Positions 36,293 through 46,020 of a stretch of DNA of 64,000 bases are shown here, one piece after another. The notes under the pieces were generated by a model. It saw nothing but the letters and a program-made list of their open reading frames with translations, did no database searches and was not told the DNA's origin. Each line of letters opens with the position of its first letter. Position 1 is the stretch's first letter. The translations under genes and the position numbers were made by a program. The DNA lies in NCBI GenBank assembly GCA_963969365.1, contig OZ017748.1, positions 3,965,001-4,029,000 of the forward strand. The letters run 5' to 3'. The stretch is from Asterochloris sp. CNOR1. Its lineage: Eukaryota; Chlorophyta; Trebouxiophyceae; Trebouxiales; Trebouxiaceae.

Positions 36293-38167
36293 CTACTTGG
36301 GCTGGAACTTGACAGAAATGCTGTTCACGCAATGCCTCTCATTGGTCTTGGTGAAGCCCTGCAAGAGGCGAAACGAACATTAGGCTGAAGCAGCTTATAG
36401 TTGCATGGCTAAAAATTGGCCAGTACTGGTCGTCAATGCAGGCACTGAGTGGGTGAAGGTAAAAGGCAAAGTGTCGCTAGCCGTCCGCTAACGGCAGCAA
36501 GACAGGGAGGCATGAGACCCCCCCAGTGACCACAGCACAGTCTGTACTGCGTGCCAGCCACTGCGCATCAGGACGCAACAGGCCAAGGCAGCTAGAAGCC
36601 CTTCTTGAGTGTTATGTTCGCACCTCCCCCTCAAAGACATGGCCCAAGTGGCCTCCGCATTTGGCGCAGGTGATCTCCACACGCTTCATGCCATAGGCAT
36701 TGTCCTCATGCCTGTCCACAGCCCCTGCAGCAGCCAGGCATAGGGCGTCACCCACACAATCACCACATTGATACCTAATGTTGCAATGGCGGCTGTGTTT
36801 TCTGTGGCAACATCTGTTCCAACAGGCAGTCGCAGTGCAAGCAGACCTGTGACCATAGAAAAAGGACGCGACACCAGAAGCAAGGCACTGGCTGCCTGCC
36901 TGCATTTCCTGCCGTAAGCAGCCTGGCAAATCCATGCACTGGCCATATATTGCCTGCTTGCTGTGATGACAATGAGTGATTGATGAGAAGCGGTGCTGTC
37001 ACATAGATGCTGCTACTGTTCGAAAGCCACAGCAGCCCACCTGGGACGTTGTCGTCAAATGCAGGCCAGCCGCAGCCAGACTTGAACTTGGCCTCAGAGC
37101 TGCAAACACCAAGAGAAAGCTCTGACAATGCTGATGCAGCTGACATCACTTTCAGCAAACAGGCCTTGGATGGACAGCCTTCCTATTGCAGAAAGGCAGT
37201 GTTGGTGAACTGGGAGCTGCTGCAGGCCATTAGTGCAGATGGGAGCATAGAGAATGCAATGCCAAACTGCTGCCAACCCATGACTGTTGCTACAAACACC
37301 TGATGACAGACCATACAGTATCAACAAAACGGCAAGACCTGCCCCTGCAGACCCTGACCGGGTACTGGGACATGCTGGCTCACCTGTACAGAGGGTTGCC
37401 ACACCCACGGCAGACGTAGGTGCCTGCACAAAGCAGAGCACGTCTGGTTATGCACTACAGCTCCATCAGTCTGCTGTTGGGTGACCAGTCAGAGCAGACC
37501 ACTCTTGTTCATGCACACACCACAGCTGCACCCATCTTCTAATTGTGCATGACCACAGCTACATTGCACATCTTTTGGTGTCTGAAGAACACAATGTGCT
37601 CACAGCATCTGGCTTGTAGCAGGTGCAAGCCTGGCACACAGGCAAAGTGTGCCAGATTGTGGCCTGCGATAGGCCATCACTCACCATCGTTGTAGAACTT
37701 GTCATATTCACCAGTTCCGGCAGGCTCTGTGCCTTTCTGGCGCAGGACATGGTACTGCAGGGGCAGTCAATACAGACCATCAGCTGGCTGACATAAGCTG
37801 AGAGGGTGAATGCTCTCAGTGCATGCATTACATAGTGCGCTGGGCACCTTGCCCTCACGCTGTGTGGAAAGCAAAGTCAGTGGTGCATGCGTGACAGGCC
37901 AAAAAGGAGTGCTTGGCCACATAAAAACACAGGGCCTGCAAAGATCGACAGGCAGGGTGCTACTTCACACTTGCTGCAGCTTGTCACCTCTGCATCTGTC
38001 AGCTTCTCCTTCCACTGGCTCTCTGGAGTGCTCTTGTCCAGCTGAGTAGTGCCAGTCATGGCAACACACCTCAAGCTAGCTCTCTGCACGTACACGGATC
38101 TGGGCTTGAAAGCCCGGGCTGCTGGCGCACGGAAGAGGACTGATGCACGCAGGGCAGAGGCAACCAT
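36293..38167 (-). CDS. MSRB: Methionine-R-sulfoxide reductase B, probably plastid
   Basis: Six exons in phase: 37988-38167, 37685-37754, 37384-37423, 37041-37099, 36624-36724, 36293-36358, giving 171 residues. A basic, Ser/Ala-rich N-terminus ([20 protein letters not shown]) looks like a plastid or mitochondrial transit peptide. MsrB core: [20 protein letters not shown], a first zinc pair [39 protein letters not shown] with the second zinc pair [14 protein letters not shown], and [13 protein letters not shown]. The Cys in RHCVNS is the catalytic residue and the Cys in SGCGWP is the usual resolving residue. Known: reduces methionine-R-sulfoxide in oxidised proteins using thioredoxin. Convergent with MRS2 (168-base gap). 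Confidence 0.96.
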
Positions 38168-38633
38168 GAATTGCTGTGTGATTCTTACGTGCAGCCTCAG
38201 GAAATATGTTGGCCTCTTCTCTTCTTGCAACACTTTGCTCCTTCCTTCTGGGAGCAGCAGCTGTGGGTGCAGCTGCCCGGCATGCCTTGTAGAGCCATGC
38301 CTTCTCTCAGGTCAGCTTACTTGTGGCCTCAGAAATTTGGAATTCATCTCTCTCTCCTGATGCAGCCTGGATCCCTTCCAGCCTACTCCTGCTGGTCATG
38401 CTGGCATAATCAAGGTCTCGTCACAGCGAGACGGGCAGCCAACAAGCCTCATGTACATGCCAAGTCTGCCACCAAGGAGGACCAGAGTGCATTTGTGCAC
38501 CAATCACATGAGATACATGTTATCTATTCACACTGGTAATACAGGATGGCAGGCAAGCCAAAAGGTGTCTCGGGATGTGTTTGGAGATGAAGACTTGCTT
38601 GGTATGGAAGATGCTCATATATGAGATGCTCAT
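38168..38633. other. Intergenic gap upstream of MSRB
   Basis: Holds the MSRB promoter region. No exon seen. Near 38615 there is a small 12-bp palindrome CTCATATATGAG and a direct repeat GATGCTCATAT, next to the larger palindrome that follows. Confidence 0.4.
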
Positions 38634-38665
38634 ATCTTGAGCTTGCTATATAGCAAGCTCAAGAT
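38634..38665. repeat. Perfect 32-bp AT-rich palindrome
   Basis: Arms ATCTTGAGCTTGCTAT and its exact complement, no loop, directly abutting the TAA stop (38666-38668, minus strand) of the upstream gene. It could form a hairpin in the 3' untranslated RNA or a cruciform. Confidence 0.95.
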
Positions 38666-39853
38666 TTAGAAGCCATGGTCGACTATAACATTCCTCAGGC
38701 GAATTGTCTCTTCGGGAGACATGGCGTTGATGCGTGGCACTGTACTGACTCGTCCTCCGCCTTTCAACACTATCCCGTTCCCTTCCTGCTCAGCTTGTGT
38801 CCAGATCACAGACTTGTCCCACTTGGCCCAGGCTCTGATGAGCAGCTCTGGAAAATCTGCCATGGCTTGTTCCTCATAGTAGGCGACGGTTGCAGGGATA
38901 TCTGAGGCCTTGTTGACGTCCCTGGCTTCTGGGCACAACCTCTTAAAAGGGACGCGTTCCAGACAGCCAATGATGCCTGCAAATGGCATCAGGTGCTTGT
39001 TAGTTGCTTGTTACTGCAATATGAGCAGCCCTGTGGATGCATCAACACTGTGGTGGCAGCAGCTCACCGTTTGCGATCGCGCTCCTGGCCGTCTCTGTGT
39101 CACAAATCCTCCCAGCCTTCTTCAGCAGCGCCACAGCCACTGCAATCTGCCATTCATCGTTGCTCTTGCCATCTAAATCCGTCCTGCTGCCACTGACCTC
39201 CTTGTGTGCTTCGGTCTGTCGGTGCAGGACACAGATCCTTGGGACGGTAAAACTTTGGTCATGTCTGCGGTAGCCCTGGAAGAAGTGGTACTTGGGCATA
39301 TCATCGAGGGTGAAATCTTGCCGTATAACGTGGTACGGTAACTCGTTGCGTGGCAGACTCCTCATAGCTCCAGCAAAGTTATGATACACCAAGTCGACGG
39401 ACCCACAACTTGTGCTGAGCTCAGTGGGCGCGCCGTCCTGCAAGATGTCAGGTGGCGCGTTACAGAGTGAATCGCAGCCCTGTGGAGGGTCCACATGTGG
39501 AGGGTCTACCTGGAGGGTACCTGCACTCTTGTACTTGCAACTGAATGCCGCACGTCAACTGCTCGAAAGTAGCTTAGGGTTCCAGATAGCCCCACCCCGT
39601 GAACGGACATCCAGAAAGTCTGTGACACCAGGACCCACCGCATGAAAGTTGGTTCACTCGGTATGCAGGTGCAGCTCGTGCCAGTGCCAGAGGACCGAAG
39701 AAATGCTGGTGTGGGCCTGGTGGATGCTGGTGTTGAAGCCACTGCATCCACCAAGCCCACACCGGTGGCTCCACATGGTAGAGTGGTGTGGCAGTCCGCT
39801 GACACCAACTCTGCTGAACTGCATGCAACATTGCCTATTGGCTTGATGTCCAC
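38666..39853 (-). CDS. Unrecognised gene, C-terminal exons
   Basis: Three exons join in phase: about 39853-39639 (start unresolved), 39540-39068, 38976-38666, giving at least 330 residues. Exon 1 reads VACSSAELVSADCHTTLPC and ends PSEPTFM before a GTGGGT donor. Exon 2 reads CKYKSAGTLQVDPPHVDPP, then VDLVYHNFAGAMRSLPR, DMPKYHFFQGYRRHDQSF and DEWQIAVAVALLKKAGRI. Exon 3 reads IIGCLERVPFKRLCPEARD, ADFPELLIRAWAKWDKS, GGGRVSTVPRINAMSPEE and ends RLRNVIVDHGF. No membrane helix or signal peptide. It has no family I recognise. Its local sequence has more CpG (CGATCGCG, ACGTGGTACGG) than its neighbours, which could mean transfer or a different history. The first exon contains a 20-bp inverted repeat. 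Confidence 0.6.
39708..39763. repeat. Inverted repeat with 20-bp arms
   Basis: Arms 39708-39727 and 39744-39763 match at 19 of 20 positions (GGTGTGGGC(C/T)TGGTGGATGC) around a 16-base loop. It lies within the first supported exon of the unrecognised gene. Confidence 0.9.
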
Positions 39854-40050
39854 AAGCTAATGCTTTGACTTACATCGCGGCTTACTTGCATGACTTGGAC
39901 CTGTTCTTGAGACTGTGGGAGACAGAAACAGAGGCACATAGATGACCAGAACTGAGCAGCCCCCACAGCAAGCTGGCAGGTCTGGGGATGAAGCCTGCTA
40001 ACTCAAGCTGTCAGCATAGCACAACAGATGCTGCTGCGCAGCCACTCTTC

Positions 40051-40444
40051 TAATGCAACAGGCACCCGCGCACCATGGCATGGGCCTCAGCAATGAGCTC
40101 ATGAGGCGTGCAGGCGTTGGCGCCGACCATGTCGAAGTCCGTGAGGGATCAGCCGCACAGTAAGTCTACGGGTGCCAATGGCGATGCTGACCACTAGGCA
40201 GCTGCAGGAGCTGCAGAGGTTGATATCATCATACCTGTCCACAGCTGTCATTTCTAAGCCAGTCAGCACGAAAGTTGGCATTGTGCTCGCCTTAGACCTG
40301 TGCCTGGAGTGAGGTCTGCTGTTGTCCTGCAGACCAGTTTGCAGGCTCCTTTGGCAGAGGCAGGGTTCCCTGCAAGCTGACAACTGCCTGCTTCTCGGCG
40401 TATTTGAATGCAGCCTTGCAAGACCTGACAAGAGCTGGCATTGT
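40051..40444 (-). other. Possible 5' exons of the unrecognised gene
   Basis: Two exon-like stretches on the minus strand. One starts at ATG 40444 with MPALVRSCKAAFKYAEKQAV and ends near a donor at about 40300. The other reads MVGANACTPHELIAEAHAM followed by GTGCGC near 40070. A mini-exon SQEQVQVMQ with good acceptor and donor lies at 39896-39922. I could not connect these by phase. Confidence 0.3.
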
Positions 40445-40990
40445 GCTGGCCTTGGGCCTGTGGCTTGGCAAGACAGGATTGTTAAAAGTGGCCACACCTA
40501 AAGGGCAGGATTCAGCGGAGACTTGACCTGTTGCTGACGAGCTTATGTGCAAAAGTAAGGCTGGCCACAGCAATGTCACATCACGCCACTTGAGGTGCAA
40601 GCGCTCTTGACAGTCACATTCAGAACGAGCTGGGTAGCAGCTGGGCTGGCTCCAGTGACTGCTCAATGCTTACAACTGAGCAGCTGTAGAGTGATTCAAC
40701 TGCAAGGAAGCCTCTGATGTGTTGCCTGTTGTGTTTTGAAGTACTCATGCGTGTCCTGCAGTCCTTAGTGAGATACCCTATGCAGCACTGCTTTTGTGCC
40801 GCCACCGCTGAACAGGAACAATGGCTGTATTTTGGAAAGCAGTCATCTCCTGTTGCGCACCATTGAGTGACATTGAAATGGGGGGCTTAGAACCTATAAC
40901 GGAAGGGGCATCATGGAGCTGCAGGCTTTGCAACTCATTGACAAAGTGATGCTGCCATGATGAAATCAGAGGGGGTGTTCATTGGTTGCG

Positions 40991-43900
40991 TCATCCTCCT
41001 GCAATCCTCCGCAGAGAATGGTACGACTGCACTAGGCGCTGGAAGGCATCTGTGGCGCCAGGCACCTGCAAAAGAATAGCATGCATCAATGGCTGAGATT
41101 GCCCCCACTCTAATAGCACTGCGCGCAATCAGGGCAGCTGAGGCAAGCTTATGCCGCTTCTTTTGCTTCAGGAGCATTGGACGTCTGCCTCATGCCTGGG
41201 GCAGTAGCCATGATATTGGCCAAGCTGGCTGCCAGCGCTGGCTGTCAACAGTAGCCTGGGCTGAGCGCCAAAATGCAGTGTCAGAGCATTGTGATGATGA
41301 TGCAGGGCGACAGCCTGCAGGGCTGTCGCACCTTGCAGCGGTCAGACTGAAGCAAGAGTGGTCAGGACCTTGCAGAAGGTGCGGTACAGCAGGCCACCAG
41401 CCAGCATAACGCACAGCACCAGACAGTGCCCTCTCACCTTGCACTTGTCAGGATGCAGTGTGACCGCCATCTCCTTGTACTTGCGTTTCAGAGTCAGAAC
41501 GTCCACCCCTGCCTTGACCTGCAGGAAGAGAGCAACTTTTGGTCAAGGGCCGAGAAATGGGCAGCCTGCACAGGTAGACATGGCAAGTGTACGCCTGACT
41601 TCATCTGCATGGGCATGAGCAGCCCTGAATACAGCAAAAGGACCACGGTCAGAGCGGAGGTGTCCATGGCAGCTTTGACCTGCACATGTGGGTGGGCTGC
41701 AACTTGGGAGCACAGCACCCATCAAGCATGCTGCACAGGGATGCTGTTTCTGCCTTGAACAGAAGCGTGAAGCACAGCGCCTGTCCTGCCCCTTGCCTAC
41801 TGTCCTGCAATGCAACCATGAACAGGCATGACACCACCAAGCGAGTAAGCAAGCTGCGGGACTCAAAGCTGCCCAGACGCAGCCATATAGCAAGACAGTT
41901 CCCCGTCCATACAATTGGCAGTCCAAAAGTAGCCCAAACTGTTGCCATTGCGTCTGCAACCCAGCATCATACCTGCAGGCAATCGTAGTCGTCCTTTGCC
42001 TTGAGCACACGCTGCACCTCTTCTGGGGAGGCAAATCGCACGGCCTTGCTGCGGGCGAGCTCCTCATCGGCAGCAGACTTGGCCTGCTTGAAGGCCTGCA
42101 AGCCCGCACATCAAATGCTTTACCCAATATTCTCGGAATAGGCATGCTTGACAGCAGAGAAGGCGGCGCTGCTGCTTGGGCGCCCACAGCCGCTCTGGCT
42201 GCTCCAAGGACGGCAGCAGGAGCAGGTGGGCAAATTTGAGTATCTTGTGCTCCCAGACAACCCTGGTTGCAGGGGGTATGTTTGAGGGTCTCAAGACGTG
42301 CAAGCAACAGCAGGCAGTGGTGCTACCAGCATGCAGACTGCAGGCTGCTGGCATCTGAGGTCATTCCAACTGTGTCACATACAGCAGGCTTGTCAGAGTT
42401 CACAGACTTGTCAGAGCGCACCACCCTCAGCTGTAAGGGCCCACACGAGGCAGGATTTCCCACTGTGGAAGCTGGAACTCGAATGTTTCCAAGCTGATGT
42501 GCACAGTGCACTGATGACTCATGCATGGCATGGCCTGGTCTGGCTCTGCAGCGACAAGTGGCATTGGGTTGAAAATCACCCTCGCACATGGCAGCCGAGA
42601 AGGCCTGGCGCTCAGTGTACCTCTGATAACAGATCACATGACGGCAGCACACTGGCCACTGACCTCAGTGAAGCCTGCAGCCAGGTTGGCTTTGCGTCGC
42701 TCCTGCTCCTCCCGGGCGTGGCGAGCGTCTGCTGCCTCCTGTGCTTTCTGCAGGATGGCATGCGGAGTTGTACCAAACACACACGTCCACGGCCCAAGCT
42801 TTGGAGAGGAGAACACATGCAGTTGCACAACCGAACCAGGGTGCCCAACTGCTTAGGGAAGCAGACTACCTACTCCCTCGTCACCCCCGCAGCAGAGTGC
42901 CGGGCAGATGCCCACTACATAGTTGCCCTACAATAATGACCACGCTTTGATCACCACACAGACTTGTTGCAAAGCCTGCAGCAAAGTCTGACCTGTGCAC
43001 AGTTGCCGCGCAAGCATCAATCAGCCCCTGAACGCCTGCCCCCTGCAGCAGTTCTGCCCTGTTTTGCACACCATCCTCCTGCCACTCTTCGATGCACTGC
43101 TTCAGCCGCGACAACTTGCAGAACACCTGAACCCCAACAGCTGGCAGCCTGCCTGCGACCCTGCAGCACTAGGGCTGTCTCCCTTCTCTCTTGCCCCTGC
43201 AGAAGCAATAATGCCCAACCAAAATGAACAACTCAGAGCACTACAGTGGCCTCTGCTACCCACCTGCCGCGCCGCCTTCTCAGCCTGCGGCTCTGTTGAT
43301 GCCAGCTCACAGCAGCTGCACAAGTGATGGCGCGCAGCCAGAAGCAATGACTCAGAGCAGCACAGTGGCCTCTGCCACCCACCTGCCGCGCAGCCTTCTC
43401 AGCCTGCTGCTGCGCAATCCGCTGCTTCAGATCAGCGATCTGCGCCTCCGACTGCTGCAGCTTTGCCTCTGCGGCTGCCTGAGCCGCAGCCTCCCTCTCA
43501 GCCGCCTCCGCTGCTGCAGCTGCCTGCATCTGAACAGCGCTCGGCGCAGCAGCCTGCCCATTCGAGTGCTGGCTGATGTTTCCTGGGTGGGAATCTGTCA
43601 ACCGACCTCGGCCACGGCCCCTGCCTCGGCCCCGGGGGGTTTGCTGCCAGTGGGGCGGCGGCCTGGGCTGTGGGGCCTGGTGCCAGCCGTGCTGGTGCCA
43701 CCCGTTCACCTGCATGGCGTGCAGAAGGTATGCTGACGACAGCTTGTGCATGTTGGTGCGTTTCTGATCACAACTGTCGCGCCAGCCATCTGGTTGCAGC
43801 TATGCACATGCCAACCTATGACCTGCAGGGCCAGATGAAGGCATGCAGTTAGTGACGAAGCCCTGCATGACATCACAGTGTCAACAAGAAGTTGAGCTGC

Positions 43901-45490
43901 CCATGGAGTGGCGGCCTGGGGTGTAACAGTGTTAGCATGGGCTATGCCCGCCAGTAGAGTCAGGCGCTGGTGCCAGCTATGTTGGTGCCACCCATGCACC
44001 TGCAGGGAAGACACGAGGCATGCTGACGACAGTGTGTGCATGACAGTGTGTTGCAACATGATCTACGCCCATCAGTACATCTTTGCTGGTCTGGCACCTG
44101 GTGCCACTTGTGCTGGTTGCCCCCGTTCACCTGCAGGGGAGCCAGGCGGCATGCTGAGTACAGGTTATGACAGTCTGCTCGGCATACTCTACGCCCGCCA
44201 GTGGAGTTTGGCGCCTGATGCCAGCCGTGCTGATGCCAGCCGATTGGCTGCAGGGGAGCCAGGCGGCATGGTGATGATAGCTGGCTTAAAGCATATGCTG
44301 CATGCGGCTTGCCGTGTCTGCATGCAGCAGGGCCATGATGCACTTCTGCACATGATCAGGACGCAGATGCCCCGTGCACACACAGATGCAGGTAGCAGGC
44401 TGGTCCCTGCACCCACACAAAGCAGTTTGCCCCATGTTCTATGGACCAGCTCTTGTGACAGGCGTGGAGATGCACTGTCGGGCATGCTCCTGTGCTCAGC
44501 TGACAGACAGAATTAACACACAGCTCATCACCTCTGCAGTGTCGCCATGACGCACACGCTTGGCAAAGTGATCCTCTACATTTTCAGGGTCTGGCAACCC
44601 AGCCTCAGGCAGACTGCCTGACTTGTGCAGGGGCTGGCTGCCAGATCTCTGGCGGGGCAGGCTGCCGCTGCCGCCAGACTGCATGCCACTGTGCTGCCTG
44701 GCAGGCTCCCCTGCAGGCAGTGGGACAAGCCGCTCTTGATCAAGATAATAAACAAGTCTAAATGATGTCCTCTTCCCTGCAGGTGCTTGGTGGCATGTTG
44801 AGCAGTCTGACACTAGTGCATCCTAAGTGTATCTGTGCAGCCAACAGGATAGGAATGGCTGGTGTCCCATGCTCTGCTGCTGTGGTGCGGTCAGGGCTGC
44901 GCACTGGTTGCCCAGCTTGCATGTCTATGTCTGCCTCCAGGCGTGTCCAGGCTGCAGCAACGGCTGCAGCGACCCCCTGGCCAGCACCAGGGTTAACCTG
45001 CTTTTGCATTGCACATCTGCAGGGCGGGAGCATGGCGGGCTACTTGTGACTGTTGGCCTGCATTTGTTGGGACAACAACAGTGCTTGCACCATGTCACCA
45101 TGTGATCACTCTCTGCATCCCTGGCAGCAGTATCAATGGCTGCAAGAAAACCCCCCACGAAAATTGTTGGCATTCTACCATCGCTCCCCGCCTGTCACAT
45201 AAATATGTCTGCCCGTGTCTCAGTATTACATCCATGAAGCAGTCCTGAGCCACACCCAGCTGTGGCCTGTGCAACAATGATAATGTAGTGAGATGCTCAC
45301 CGCTGTGGGGTGCGCCGTTCTGGCCATTGGCAGCTGGCATGGCTGGGCCCTGTTGCTGATCCTCCAAGCGCCAGACTCGCTTGCGCTTGAGTGCCCTAGG
45401 GTGGGCCTCAGGAGCTACAGCTGCAAAGCCAGTGGTAAATACCCGCCCCCCCTCGCCTGAAGCATCGCGCTTCCAGACCCTGGCCCCCAT
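40991..45490 (-). CDS. Protein with C-terminal J domain (DnaJ-type co-chaperone)
   Basis: Exons: 45301-45490, 44532-44710, 43383-43709, 42993-43126, 42664-42747, 41973-42095, 41438-41518, 40991-41065, about 395 residues. N-terminal part starts MGARVWKRDASGEGGRVFTT and is disordered, with RGRGRGRGRGR and a WHQHGWHQ start in the third exon, then Ala/Gln/Glu coiled coil (IADLKQRIAQQQAEKAARQ; EADARHAREEQERRKAN-like). The J domain is at the extreme C-terminus: EEVQRVLKAKDDYDCL, LKRKYKEMAVTLHPDKC with the HPD triad, and DAFQRLVQSYHSLRRIAGG. Known: HPD stimulates Hsp70 ATPase. The join between exons 42993-43126 and 42664-42747 is out of phase by one base, so a mini-exon or a different donor is missing from my model. 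The join from exon 1 to 2 is in phase but both are low complexity. Confidence 0.78.
43230..43420 (-). repeat. Duplicate of J-protein exon end and donor
   Basis: 43242-43305 repeats 43362-43425 (CAGTGGCCTCTGC(T/C)ACCCAC, then CTGCCGCG(C)CGCCTTCTCAGCC), spacing 120 bases. The right copy holds the real end of exon 43383-43709. Confidence 0.8.
43680..44265 (-). repeat. Four copies of a J-protein exon start
   Basis: Copies of GCCTGGTGCCAGCCGTGCTG, then GTGCCACCCGTTCACCTGCA occur with acceptors at 43710 (real), 44000, 44131 and 44248, each followed by GGCATGCTGA(C/G) on the plus strand. Translated on the minus strand the copies keep a WHQHGWHQ-like peptide. Confidence 0.8.
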
Positions 45491-46020
45491 GCCGGGGGGC
45501 TGGCCTCACTGTTTGCCTGGTCTGCAAAAGCAAAGGGACCTGCTCAGGAATCAAGACAAATAGGCAGCTGCATGAGCTCAAACGATGCTAGCTCACTTTG
45601 ACAGTGATCTTCACAGTATCTTTGAGGGGCCGAAATGTGAGCACCTAGCAGGCTGGAGGCAGGATGAGGTACTAACACTGCAAGAGAGCTGGTGTTTATC
45701 GCTTTCTTCGAAGAAAGACCGAATTTGGGTTTGACTTTCAAAGAGAAAAGCCAGTGGTCCAGCAGCAAAGGGCGCCAACTCAAGAGGAGCATTAGCAAAG
45801 AGCCCCGACGTTTCTGACCAGCTTCTGCATTGAGAGCCCTTGTCCAAAGCCTCAAGACCAGACGAGGGTGGGAACAGAGCACCGGTGCTGCTCTAATGCT
45901 GCCAACAGCCTCAGTGGGCTTGGTGGATAGCTTCAAAACGATCTGCAAAGTGCTGGCTGCAGAGCTGCTATAAAAGATCTTGGCAGAGGACATCCAGCAC
46001 GTGAACTCCCAGCACTCATC
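45491..46020. promoter_or_regulatory. Divergent promoter region, J-protein and CBM20 gene
   Basis: 530 bases between outward-facing starts. A TATA box lies near the CBM20 side. A 196-codon open frame on the minus strand spans this region, but it overlaps the CBM20 first exon and has no family match. Confidence 0.5.
45969..45975 (+). promoter_or_regulatory. TATA box of the CBM20 gene
   Basis: TATAAAA 46-52 bases before the ATG at 46021, so the 5' untranslated region would be about 20 bases. It is the clearest core promoter element in the window. Confidence 0.6.
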
